This document shows, piece after piece, positions 9,214 to 17,521 of a stretch of DNA of 64,000 nucleotides. The stretch is from Cesiribacter sp. SM1 (GTDB taxonomy: Bacteria > Bacteroidota > Bacteroidia > Cytophagales > Cyclobacteriaceae): contig NZ_JAHXBU010000093.1 in NCBI RefSeq assembly GCF_020178975.1, positions 1 to 64,000 of the forward strand. The letters are read 5' to 3'. A program made the position numbers and the translations under genes. The notes under the pieces were generated by a model, which was given only the letters and a program-made list of their open reading frames with translations, was not told the DNA's origin and did no database searches. Numbering within the stretch: position 1 is the first letter of the stretch; every line of letters starts with the position of its first letter.

Positions 9214-9990
9214 TCACTCACTCTTCAACAAAAGCGGATCCTGGTTCAGAAGCAGGCTTAAAGTTTGGTATAGATGCGGAAGCTCCTGCCAGAACTGCTT
9301 TGGGCGCTCAAAGAAGTTTTCTACGGCAATAGCAAAAAACTCTTCGTCGTCGCTGGCTGCATACTGACGGAAAAAGTGGCTCTCACCGCTGCGCAATTTA
9401 GCACGTTCAAGCTGGCTTTCTTCCTCCCATTGCTTCAAAATGTGTGGTTTCAGAAAATTATGCTCATCGTTGCGTACTACATTTTCCAGCCGCAGGGCGT
9501 GTGCCATTTCATGCAGGCCCAGGTTTAAGGAATCGTCTGGCGTGGCAAGGCCTTCTATAAAGTCTTTCCAGGAGAGCACAATAATGCCAAAGGCGGGGTT
9601 TACTTCTCCCTTATGGTAGCGTTTGCTGATGGTAGAATAGTAGCTGTCGGGGTAAATTACAATGGTGTGAAAGTGCAGCAGGTACACATTTGGCAGGCCA
9701 AAGGTTAGCTGTACGGCCGAGGCAGCAATCAGCACCTTCATCTCGTCGGTTACCTCGGGCATGTTGCGGGGTACAAAGCGCTTTAGCTGAATAAACTGCT
9801 GCACCCGCTTCTCGAATCGTTTCTGATTATAGGGTGTAAGCTGCTGGTAATAAACAGAATGCTGTTGTAACAAGCGGCGGTAAGCAGGGCTGATCGGCAA
9901 CACAGCAGGAGGCCGGCGGGTACTGATGTACCAAAAAAGAAAACTCAACCCCCCGGCAAATAAAAATAGAAACCCAAATCCTATTTGCAT
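9214..9990 (-). CDS. MtfA-like zinc metallopeptidase (family M90)
   Basis: A 258-residue membrane-anchored peptidase. From the chosen ATG at 9990 (MQIGFGFLFLFAGG) it begins with one membrane helix, then a basic linker and an M90 domain. The zinc motif HEMAH is at residues 160-164 and the downstream glutamate block DEEFFAIAVENFFERP is present, as in E. coli MtfA, which links glucose uptake (via Mlc) to proteolysis. A longer frame would begin with TTG at 10023; the ATG is preferred because it puts the hydrophobic helix at the extreme N-terminus. Bacteroidota lack the Mlc-PtsG circuit in general, so the target here is unknown. It follows the antiporter gene on the same strand with about 70 bp between them. 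Confidence 0.85.
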   Translation of the reverse strand: MQIGFGFLFLFAGGLSFLFWYISTRRPPAVLPISPAYRRLLQQHSVYYQQLTPYNQKRFEKRVQQFIQLKRFVPRNMPEVTDEMKVLIAASAVQLTFGLPNVYLLHFHTIVIYPDSYYSTISKRYHKGEVNPAFGIIVLSWKDFIEGLATPDDSLNLGLHEMAHALRLENVVRNDEHNFLKPHILKQWEEESQLERAKLRSGESHFFRQYAASDDEEFFAIAVENFFERPKQFWQELPHLYQTLSLLLNQDPLLLKSE

Positions 9991-10058
9991 AAACTGCTCT
10001 TTCAACAAAAATTTAAGTTGCAACCGGCGCCCCTGTTTTACAACTTATTGTAAGTTTT

Positions 10059-12317
10059 TTAAAGTCTTTCCAATATTTCCTGTTCCCCGGATGTAGCAGG
10101 CAGCTGCGTAAATCGGCTGTAGCGCTCTTTGCCCTGCTTTAGTACAAGAGTGGAAGGTGCGCTTTCCAGAATGCTGCTGTTTAGCAGGCTGCCCTCGGTC
10201 CAGCTCTTATAGGTTACGAGTAATAAATTAAAGCGGTTATTGAGGCCTTCTGATAAGGCTGCCTCTTCACTAATAAGTATACTACGAGGATTTGTGCTGT
10301 TTATTTCCGATACCAGGCCCGAGTAGTAGGTATTTTCCTTTAGCAGCTGCTTAGGATCAAGAATAGTGAGGGAGGCCCCGTTATTTTCAATAAAGTTTTT
10401 GGCAATGTTCAGCAGGAAGAAGTCTTCTGTATTGCCCAATACCAGCAAAATTTGCTCTGCCAGCCCAAAATTTCTGTCAATCAGCACCCCAACATCACAT
10501 TTTACATCCTCCAGGTAGGTTTTTACTTTACCACCCAGCTGATCATCAGAGAAGAGCGACTGCGATGCACCTACCAGCAGCAGGTCGTAGGCTCCATCAT
10601 TGGCTATGCTTACTATTTCTTCTCCTACATGGTCCGATACACGGTATACTGTTTCTACTTTTATACCCAATTGCGCTGCTTTTTGGCGGGTGGGCTTAAA
10701 GCTCTCCCGTTCATACTCTTTAGCGGTGCGAAAATCAATTTCGGTGTTGGGGGTAAGGTGAAGGGCTGTTATTCTTACCTTGCCCTGCCTGCGAAAGCTC
10801 ATCTGGTCGGCCAGCCATAGCAGCGTTCGGCCTTTCAGGGGCGGACCAAAAGAAAGCAGCACCTGGTAGGGCATGGGAGCGGTTTTTTCCAGTGCCGACT
10901 GCAGCGCCTGTTTATCCTTATCGTTGAACAGGCGATCTATCAGGTCAAGGGCAGGGCCTGTCATAAAGGTGGTGATCAGGGCCATCAGCACCATCATGGC
11001 AAATATTTCAGGCGAAAGAATACCCAGGTCGTAGCCAATATTAAGCACCACCAGCTCCATAAGGCCGCGGGTGTTCATAAGGGCGCCAATGGAAAGGCTT
11101 TCTTTCCACGACTGCCCCACAAACCTGGCCGCCAGTGCACTGCCACCAAACTTACCCGCTACTGCTACAACACTTACCAGCAGGCACACCGCCCAGAGGC
11201 TCCAATCGTTTAGCAGCCCTATTTGGGTACGCAGGCCTGTAAAAACAAAGAAGAGCGGAAGCAGGAGCACCAGCGCCACGTCTTCTATTTTCTCTGTAAG
11301 CACTTTGCGGAAGTTAAGGTTGGGTGGCATGATTACGCCTGCCAGAAAAGCCCCGAACAGGGCATGGATGCCAATCACTTCGCTGAGGTAAGATGAGCCC
11401 AGCAGCACCAGGAAAACAACCGCTACAATCGACTTTGTAATGGTTTCTTTGGTAGAGTATATTCTCCCCATCCTTTTCAGGAAGGGTTGCACCACCTTTA
11501 TCATCAGCAGCACATAGCCAACAGCCAGTATAATGGTGTAAATGGCACTTAGGGCAGTTCCGGCTTTGGTAATGGCAATAACGGCTGCCAGCAGACACCA
11601 GGCGGTAATATCATCGGCAGCGGCGCAGGTAATGGTAATGGTGCCCAGCTGGGTGCCGGAGAGGTTGCGTTCCTGTATTACCCTGGCTAATACCGGAAAA
11701 GCCGTAATGCTCATGGCGATGCCCATAAACAGGGCAAAAGATAAAAAGCTGGTATCTGCCGGGGCAAAGTTCGAGTACAGAAAGTACGCCAGTGCCATGC
11801 CCAAAAAATAAGGAATGATAATGCTGGCATGGCTGATGATAACAGCATCATGTGCCTTGTTGCGCAGCACCTTAATATCAAGATCCATGCCTATTACGAA
11901 CATGAACAGGATAAGCCCCACCTGGCTTAGGAACTGCAGATTGCCCAGCGACTCTGCCGGAAAAACAAAGGCCGTAACCCCCGGAAGTAGCCAGCCCAGC
12001 AGCGAAGGGCCCAGCACAATGCCTGCAATGATTTCTCCAATGACAGTAGGCTGTCCGATTTTGGAAAAAAGATACCCAAAGAGGCGTGCTACAAACAAAA
12101 TGGAGATGATCTGCAGCAGCAGGATGGCCAGCGGGTGGTGGAGCGATTCTGCAAACGAATCGCTGAACAGTTGCAGCGGACTTAGTTCTGTTAGGGGCTG
12201 CTGGCTGTTTTCCTGTACTTTATCAGTTTCCAGTAACTGCCCGCGCTGCACTACTCCATACATCAGAACAACAAAAAGGCCCACAACACCTATATAAAAG
12301 ATCAGGCTCTTTTTCAT
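10059..12317 (-). CDS. CPA2-family cation:proton antiporter with tandem USP-like C-terminal region
   Basis: A 752-residue inner-membrane antiporter. The start chosen is the ATG at 12317 because GGGAGGGGAGTA lies directly before it, one of the few strong ribosome binding sites in the window; an upstream in-frame ATG at 12359 lacks one. After an N-terminal signal-like helix, about 12 more helices follow to residue 455, including the family blocks QPTVIGEIIAGIVLGPS, ITAFPVLARV, and GALMNTRGLMELVVLNIG. Residues about 475-750 are soluble and look like two USP/nucleotide-binding folds (YQVLLSFGPPLKG, then YDLLLVGASQSLF, then EQILLVLGNTEDF). Such tails gate transport in relatives. It probably exchanges Na+ or K+ for H+; which ion cannot be told from sequence. 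Confidence 0.9.
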   Translation of the reverse strand: MKKSLIFYIGVVGLFVVLMYGVVQRGQLLETDKVQENSQQPLTELSPLQLFSDSFAESLHHPLAILLLQIISILFVARLFGYLFSKIGQPTVIGEIIAGIVLGPSLLGWLLPGVTAFVFPAESLGNLQFLSQVGLILFMFVIGMDLDIKVLRNKAHDAVIISHASIIIPYFLGMALAYFLYSNFAPADTSFLSFALFMGIAMSITAFPVLARVIQERNLSGTQLGTITITCAAADDITAWCLLAAVIAITKAGTALSAIYTIILAVGYVLLMIKVVQPFLKRMGRIYSTKETITKSIVAVVFLVLLGSSYLSEVIGIHALFGAFLAGVIMPPNLNFRKVLTEKIEDVALVLLLPLFFVFTGLRTQIGLLNDWSLWAVCLLVSVVAVAGKFGGSALAARFVGQSWKESLSIGALMNTRGLMELVVLNIGYDLGILSPEIFAMMVLMALITTFMTGPALDLIDRLFNDKDKQALQSALEKTAPMPYQVLLSFGPPLKGRTLLWLADQMSFRRQGKVRITALHLTPNTEIDFRTAKEYERESFKPTRQKAAQLGIKVETVYRVSDHVGEEIVSIANDGAYDLLLVGASQSLFSDDQLGGKVKTYLEDVKCDVGVLIDRNFGLAEQILLVLGNTEDFFLLNIAKNFIENNGASLTILDPKQLLKENTYYSGLVSEINSTNPRSILISEEAALSEGLNNRFNLLLVTYKSWTEGSLLNSSILESAPSTLVLKQGKERYSRFTQLPATSGEQEILERL

Positions 12318-12459
12318 TACTCCCCTCCCGGATATTATTGCCACATATTTCTGCAGCACAACAGTACTGAACGCTGCTTTATGCAGCTTATTGGCTGTAG
12401 GAAATATTTAGTAAAGTTGAGAATAAAAAAGGACTAAACGCTATGGGAGGCCTGCCTCT

Positions 12460-12495
12460 AAAAAAATAAACAGCCCCGGCTGTGGGGCCGGGGCT
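12460..12495 (-). terminator. Rho-independent terminator of glyS
   Basis: A 9-bp GC-rich perfect stem (AGCCCCGGC at 12472-12480, GCCGGGGCT at 12487-12495) with a 6-nt loop is followed on the minus strand by a T-rich tract (GTTTATTTTTTTA). It lies about 20 nt after the glyS stop. Confidence 0.88.
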
Positions 12496-12517
12496 GAAAA
12501 CTATGCTTTATGGAGCA

Positions 12518-14002
12518 CTAGAGGTTCTTAAAGATATTGGAAACCGAAACTTCGCGGCCAATCTCCTCACGCAGGGCCGAAATAGGCACCCGTTTCTGCT
12601 CCATGGTATCGCGGTAGCGAATTGTAACCGTATCGTTCTCCAGGGTTTCATAATCAACGGCTATGCAGAAAGGTGTACCAATCAGGTCCTGGCGGGTGTA
12701 GCGCTTGCCTATGGTCTGCTGTTCTTCATAGATAATGTTGAAATCGTAGCGCAGGTCGTTGAAAATGCTCATGGCTTTTTCCGGCAGTCCGTCTTTTTTC
12801 ACCAGCGGAAAAATAGCGGCTTTAACCGGGGCCAGCGCAGGGTGCAGCTTCAGGTAAATCCTTTCTTTTTGCTGATCGCCTTCGCCTACGGTTTCTTCGG
12901 TATAGGCATTGCAGAGCGTCATCAGGAAGAGGCGGTCGGCACCCACTGAGGTTTCCACCACATAAGGAACATAGTTGCCGTAAGGCTTGCCTTCCTCATT
13001 AAGGTCGTTATCAAAGTAGTTCTGCTTTTTCTTGCTGAACTCCTGGTGTCTTTTCAGATCGTAGTCGGTGCGGCTGTGGATACCTTCTATTTCTTTGAAG
13101 CCGAATGGGAACTTGAATTCAATATCCAGGGCGGCGTTGGCATAGTGTGCCAGCTTTTCGTGCGGGTGTATGCGCAGGTTGTCGGCCGGTATGCCCAGTG
13201 CCTTGTGCCAGCGCACGCGCACATCGCGCCAGTGCTCGTACCACTGCATTTCGGTGCCGGGGCGTACAAAGAACTGCATTTCCATTTGCTCAAACTCGCG
13301 CATGCGGAAGATGAACTGGCGTGCCACAATCTCATTCCTGAAGGCCTTACCGATCTGGGCAATACCAAAAGGCACTTTCATGCGGGCAGTTTTTTGCACG
13401 CTCAGGAAGTTTACGAATATACCCTGGGCAGTTTCGGGGCGCAGGTAAATTTTAGAAGCATCTTCGGCAACCGAACCTACCTCTGTAGAGAACATCAGGT
13501 TAAACTGGCGTACCTCGGTCCAGTTGGCTGTACCGCTGATGGGGCAGGTGATGTTTTCACGCACAATAAGCTCCCGCAGCTCACCCAGCTTTTCGGCTTC
13601 CAGCAGCTGGTTCATTTCTGTTAGTACGGCCTTGGCCTGATCGGCCTTGCCTTCGGCCTCCAGGCGCTGGGCGTAATCTTCAATAAGGTTATCGGCACGG
13701 TAGCGCTTCTTGGAGTCTTTGTTGTCGATCATCGGATCGTTGAAGCTATCTACGTGACCGGAGGCTTTCCAGGTAAGCGGGTGCATGAAGATGGCAGCAT
13801 CCAGACCTACCACATTTTCGTTGAGGCGGGTCATGCTTTGCCACCAGAGGTCTTTCAGGTTCTTTTTGAGCTCGGCACCATAAGGGCCATAGTCATATAC
13901 TGCCTGGAGGCCATCATATATTTCGCTGGAGGGGAATACAAAACCGTATTCCTTTGCGTGCGATACAATCTTCTTAAATAGGTCTTTGTCGTCGGTTGCC
14001 AT
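12518..14002 (-). CDS. glyS: Glycyl-tRNA synthetase (single-chain, alpha-2 type)
   Basis: Joins glycine to tRNA-Gly in the cytosol. The 494-residue protein is the one-chain class IIa enzyme (as in eukaryotes, archaea and Bacteroidota), not the two-subunit GlyQ/GlyS type. Class II motifs are visible: motif 1 near VYDYGPYGAELKKNLKDLWW, motif 2 in GKAFRNEIVARQFIFRMREFEQMEMQFF, motif 3 near VETSVGADRLFLM, followed by the anticodon-binding domain. The start is the ATG at 14002; an in-frame GTG at 14008 overlaps the -7 element and is unlikely. The gene stands alone between two antiporter genes on the same strand and has its own promoter and terminator. Confidence 0.96.
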   Translation of the reverse strand: MATDDKDLFKKIVSHAKEYGFVFPSSEIYDGLQAVYDYGPYGAELKKNLKDLWWQSMTRLNENVVGLDAAIFMHPLTWKASGHVDSFNDPMIDNKDSKKRYRADNLIEDYAQRLEAEGKADQAKAVLTEMNQLLEAEKLGELRELIVRENITCPISGTANWTEVRQFNLMFSTEVGSVAEDASKIYLRPETAQGIFVNFLSVQKTARMKVPFGIAQIGKAFRNEIVARQFIFRMREFEQMEMQFFVRPGTEMQWYEHWRDVRVRWHKALGIPADNLRIHPHEKLAHYANAALDIEFKFPFGFKEIEGIHSRTDYDLKRHQEFSKKKQNYFDNDLNEEGKPYGNYVPYVVETSVGADRLFLMTLCNAYTEETVGEGDQQKERIYLKLHPALAPVKAAIFPLVKKDGLPEKAMSIFNDLRYDFNIIYEEQQTIGKRYTRQDLIGTPFCIAVDYETLENDTVTIRYRDTMEQKRVPISALREEIGREVSVSNIFKNL

Positions 14003-14007
14003 AGCCA

Positions 14008-14015
14008 CAAAGGTA
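14008..14015 (-). promoter_or_regulatory. -7 element of glyS, giving a nearly leaderless transcript
   Basis: TACCTTTG (exact TAnnTTTG match on the minus strand) ends only 5 nt before the ATG at 14002. Transcription normally starts about 5-7 nt after this element, so the mRNA would begin at or within a few bases of the start codon. Confidence 0.55.
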
Positions 14016-14258
14016 TTTATTAATGTGTTAAAGTGGTAATGTGCAAAGTGAAAATGCGGTTGCTCCTCTATAATAAAAAGCCGGTTTGTGTATGATTATA
14101 CAAAGCCTCCTTAAGTATTCAGGCCTGTTAGCTTTACTGGAACAGCGGCAGTTGAATGATGCTGCTTATCTGATCAGTAATGGCATGATAGAGTAAGCGA
14201 TAACGGCGGGTGCTGAAACCACAGCTTAGGTTGCCCGGCGAAACAGGAAAATGCAACA

Positions 14259-15551
14259 TCACATAAAACCGCGGGTAGGCAGCGTGGGGTCCTGGTCGGG
14301 TGGAATGATTTTTTTAGCAGGTTTCAGGAACATGCGCATAAAGGGGCCGCTGGTCATGCTGGTAACAAGAGCCATAATTACCAGGGCCACAAAAAACTTC
14401 TGGTCTATGATTTTATTTTCCAGGGCAATGAGGCCCAGGATTATCTCCATGGCACCACGGGCATTCATGCCAAAACCAATGGCCAGCGATTCGCGCTTGC
14501 TGTAGCCGCCCAGGTAAGAACCCAGGCCACTGCCAATAATTTTTCCGGCAAAGGCAATTACCAGCACCACCAGTACCAGTACCAGGTCAAAATTTGCAAC
14601 AAAATTTACCTTCAGGCCTATGGATACAAAAAAGATGGGGGCAAAAATGTTGTTTACAAAATGGTGTACAATTTCTTTAGCCCGTTCGGGCATATGCTCG
14701 GAGTCGCCCAGGGCTACGCCTAATATAAAAGCACCAAAGATGGCATGAATGCCAATGAACTCGGTGAAAGCAGCTGCCAGGAAGCAAAAGCCCAGCGAGA
14801 GCGAGAGTAGCCCGCCAGGCCAGGCAAAGCTGCGGTTGAGCCAGGGGAGTATGCGGTTTATCACGCCCTTGCCGGCAGTAAGCATCAGGATGGTAAAGCC
14901 AAGGGTAAGTGTAATGGTCATGGGCAGGCTGAGACCCTCGCCGCCACCAGTACCAATCATGCTGATGATGACAGAAAAAATAAGCCAGCCCAGCAAATCG
15001 TTGATCATGGCAGAGGCCACAATAAGCATGCCTGTGCGGGTGCGGAACAGGTTCATGTCCATGAGGATGCGCGCAATTACCGGCAGTGCTGTTATAGACA
15101 TGGCTGTACCCACAAACAGGGCAAAGGTTAGCCGGTCGGCGCCAGGTTCTCGCCCAAAGAAGGAGGCAAAGTAGTAAGGGAAAACAAAGCCTAGCGCAAA
15201 GGGTATGATAAGGCCTGATAAGCTGGTGAGTACCGCCTGCTTGCCCTGCTGCCATACCAGGTTAAGCTCTACCTCCAGGCCTGCAATAAACAGGAGCAGG
15301 ATAACGGCCACATGCACAAAGCCATCGAAAACCAGGGCAGAGGGCCCCACAGAAGGAAAGAGGTGTCCGAAATGCAGCGGGGAGATCATGCCAAAAACCG
15401 TGGGCCCCAGCAGAATACCAGCTAGAATTTCTCCAACAACAGCAGGTTGCTTAAGCTTACGTGCAAGCTCGGCCATGAGCCTGCCTGATATCAACAGAAT
15501 GCTTAACTGCAGCAGTAGCTTAACAACCTCTGTATGCGATAAACTTTCCAT
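14259..15551 (-). CDS. CPA2-family cation:proton antiporter, membrane domain only
   Basis: A 430-residue antiporter of the Kef/Nha-like CPA2 family: about 12 membrane helices and almost no soluble tail. The same blocks as in the longer antiporter at 10.1 kb are seen: QPAVVGEILAGILLGPTV, SITALPVIARILMDMNLFRT, FGAFILGVALGDSEHMPER, and GFGMNARGAMEIILGLIAL. The C-terminus ends shortly after the last helix (PAKKIIPPDQDPTLP), so the gating tail that many relatives carry is absent. A tandem-USP gene is divergently transcribed 473 bp away, which may supply that function in trans (inference). The ion is not predictable. An ATG at 15551 fits the first helix well. Confidence 0.9.
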   Translation of the reverse strand: MESLSHTEVVKLLLQLSILLISGRLMAELARKLKQPAVVGEILAGILLGPTVFGMISPLHFGHLFPSVGPSALVFDGFVHVAVILLLFIAGLEVELNLVWQQGKQAVLTSLSGLIIPFALGFVFPYYFASFFGREPGADRLTFALFVGTAMSITALPVIARILMDMNLFRTRTGMLIVASAMINDLLGWLIFSVIISMIGTGGGEGLSLPMTITLTLGFTILMLTAGKGVINRILPWLNRSFAWPGGLLSLSLGFCFLAAAFTEFIGIHAIFGAFILGVALGDSEHMPERAKEIVHHFVNNIFAPIFFVSIGLKVNFVANFDLVLVLVVLVIAFAGKIIGSGLGSYLGGYSKRESLAIGFGMNARGAMEIILGLIALENKIIDQKFFVALVIMALVTSMTSGPFMRMFLKPAKKIIPPDQDPTLPTRGFM

Positions 15552-16024
15552 GTGCAGTTATTAGGTCTCCTGTTAGTTCTTCTTATTGATAGTGAAAAAA
15601 GGTTGTAATCCTGTATTCATGCTACCGTACCAATGATCGCTTACAGCTAAAGTCACAACCTGTAAACAGTTAGGCGCTATTATAGGCATGCACTTTAATG
15701 CTATTATATAGCTGGTTTAAAAATAGCCTGATGGGCTTCAGGTTATACCAGCTAAGCACCTGTTCAGCCTGAAAAATTGCTACAAAAGAGGAGGCAACCC
15801 ATTTTTACTATATCCACACAATGATTGCATGCTTAATATAGTAATAATTATAAACAACAAGTGCTGTTGGCGTTGTTAATAAATCATCACTAAGCAGAAG
15901 ACAACTGCTGGTTTCCTGCTGCCTGCAGCTGACAGCGTAAATACTGATATCATTTATAAGAATTTGCATAGTTTATTCATAAAATATTTCTATTTTAAGG
16001 CGGGTTGCCATTCAGCCCCAGCAT
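15552..16024. other. Divergent intergenic region with a long-spaced inverted repeat
   Basis: These 473 bp separate the short antiporter (minus) from the tandem-USP gene (plus) and must carry both promoters. I see no coding frame or RNA gene. A perfect 9-bp inverted repeat (TTACTATAT at 15805-15813, ATATAGTAA at 15836-15844) encloses 22 bp with a GCATGC palindrome. No exact TAnnTTTG element was found next to either gene. Confidence 0.5.
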
Positions 16025-16864
16025 ATGTTTAAAAAAATTGCCATTGCGATTGCCTTTTCGCCCCGTCAGCAGGCGCTGATTGCCGAAGCCCGGCGGTTAC
16101 AGCTTCGTTTCAATGCTGCTATAGTATTCATACACGTAGGAGATCGCACTGCTGAAAAGGAGGAGCAATTACAGGGGTACCTAAGCTCGGCTGGTTTTTC
16201 TGCAGAGCAGGCAAATATTTTTTGGGAAGAAGGAGATGCCGTAAAGCTTATCCTGTCGGTGTGCCGCAAGCAGCATGTTGACTTACTGGTGGCTGGAGCG
16301 CTTAAAAAGGAAAATATATTCCGTTACTACATTGGCTCTATCGCCAGAAAAATATTGCGTAAAGCCGATTGCCCTGTGATGGTACTAACAGAGCCGAGAA
16401 TGAACCCGAGGCCTTACCAGAACATAGCCATCCATGCCGGCGACAGGGCAGAGGCATTTAATGCCATTCAGTCGGGCTGCATGCTGGGGCAGCTGGAAGG
16501 GGCAAAGCAGGTGCACATCATAAAAGAAATTAAAATGTATGGGCTTACCATGGCCCTGGCGGGCGAAGATCCGGAACATGAATATTCAGAAGCCCGCAGA
16601 ACACTGGTGCAGGATGAAATATCTACTGTGCAGCATGTTATTAACCGCTGCCCCGAGTGTAAAGGGCTTCGCATCAATATTAAAATAGCTGCCGGTAAAT
16701 CTGGCTATGAGCTGGCCAAGTTTGCCCGTAATGCAGAAGCAGACCTCCTGGTGATGGAAGCGCCCAAACGCTCCTTAAATATTTTTGACAGGATATTTCC
16801 GCATGACCTGGAGTATATTCTGGCAGATTTGCCCACAAACCTGCTGCTGGTGCCAGGAGACTAA
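16025..16864 (+). CDS. Tandem universal stress protein (two UspA domains)
   Basis: A 279-residue soluble protein with two USP folds: residues 1-122 (opening KKIAIAIAFSPRQQ, then HVDLLVAGALKK and the terminal strand ADCPVMVLTEP) and residues 130-278 (NIAIHAGDRAEA, then EADLLVMEAPKRS and PTNLLLVPGD). The Gly-rich nucleotide-binding motif G-2x-G-9x-G-S/T is degenerate in the first domain (GALKKENIFRYYIGS) and missing from the second, so ATP binding is doubtful. It is divergent from the tail-less CPA2 antiporter, suggesting it regulates that transporter (inference). About 100 bp follow before the DUF2306 gene. Confidence 0.85.
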   Translation: MFKKIAIAIAFSPRQQALIAEARRLQLRFNAAIVFIHVGDRTAEKEEQLQGYLSSAGFSAEQANIFWEEGDAVKLILSVCRKQHVDLLVAGALKKENIFRYYIGSIARKILRKADCPVMVLTEPRMNPRPYQNIAIHAGDRAEAFNAIQSGCMLGQLEGAKQVHIIKEIKMYGLTMALAGEDPEHEYSEARRTLVQDEISTVQHVINRCPECKGLRINIKIAAGKSGYELAKFARNAEADLLVMEAPKRSLNIFDRIFPHDLEYILADLPTNLLLVPGD

Positions 16865-16914
16865 GCTGCAGGAGCAGTAAAAATGTAGCACAAGCCTAGC
16901 AGGCCTGAAACATA

Positions 16915-16934
16915 AAAAGCAGGACCAGTCCTGC
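16915..16934 (-). terminator. Small hairpin with T-run on the minus strand
   Basis: GCAGGA-CCAG-TCCTGC (16919-16934) is a perfect 6-bp stem. The T-run (TTTTTA) lies on the minus-strand side, although no minus-strand gene ends here, so it may be fortuitous or act in mRNA folding between the two plus-strand genes. Confidence 0.3.
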
Positions 16935-16961
16935 ATTGGGGTACACTTCAAGCATAGCCTT

Positions 16962-17444
16962 ATGGAAAATCTTTTTGGTAATTATATAGGCATTGTTCAT
17001 ACCTTTTTTGCGCTTTTAGCCATGTTGAGTGGTGGTTGGGTACTCCTGCAGTCTAAGGGAGGAAAGCGGCACCGGCAAATAGGGTATGTGTATGTGGGTG
17101 CTATGCTGTTAATGTTGCTTACAGCTTTTGGTATTTACAGGCTTTATGGTGGCTTTGGCATTTTTCATTTCTTTGCTGTAATCAGCTTTTTAACACTTGC
17201 CGGCGGCATGTATCCTGCCTTAAAACGACCCCATAACTGGCTGGGGCTGCACTACCGGCTCATGAGCTGGTCGGTGGCAGGCCTATATGCTGCTTTTGTA
17301 GCCGAGGTAGCTACCCGCTTGTTACCGCAGCAATACTTTGGCTTGGTTGTAGGCATAGGCTCAGCACTGGTATTAGGCATCTCTGCCTACCTGATTTACG
17401 GCAGTCGTAAGCACATACTGGAGAAATATAAGAAATGGGTCTAG
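16962..17444 (+). CDS. DUF2306-type small membrane protein
   Basis: A 160-residue protein with about four membrane helices (residues 8-28, 42-60, 65-83, 100-120) plus a fifth near 128-146. The spacing of histidines (HTFFALLAMLSGG near 13, KRHRQIGYVYVGAML, FHFFAVISFLTLAGG, and NWLGLHYRLMSWSV) is the pattern of the DUF2306 family of predicted membrane proteins, in which conserved histidines are suspected to bind haem or metal. Function is unknown. It lies 97 bp after the tandem-USP gene and is followed by a bidirectional terminator. Confidence 0.75.
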   Translation: MENLFGNYIGIVHTFFALLAMLSGGWVLLQSKGGKRHRQIGYVYVGAMLLMLLTAFGIYRLYGGFGIFHFFAVISFLTLAGGMYPALKRPHNWLGLHYRLMSWSVAGLYAAFVAEVATRLLPQQYFGLVVGIGSALVLGISAYLIYGSRKHILEKYKKWV

Positions 17445-17462
17445 CTTTAATAAATAGATAAT

Positions 17463-17497
17463 AAAAAGCAGGAAGCAACGGTGCCCCCTGCTTTTTT
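17463..17497 (+). terminator. Bidirectional terminator between convergent genes
   Basis: AAAAAGCAGG (from 17464) pairs with CCTGCTTTTTT (to 17497) around a loop containing AAGCAACGGTGCC. A-run and T-run flank the stem, so it can serve both the plus-strand DUF2306 gene and the minus-strand lipoprotein gene. Confidence 0.8.
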
Positions 17498-17521
17498 ATC
17501 TTTAAAAGTGTAGTCAAGTAT

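Noticed and set aside
10059-16864. Antiporters plus USP as a defence or toxin system
   Set aside because: All proteins have ordinary transport and stress-protein families, no nuclease or toxin domain, and a housekeeping gene (glyS) lies between them.
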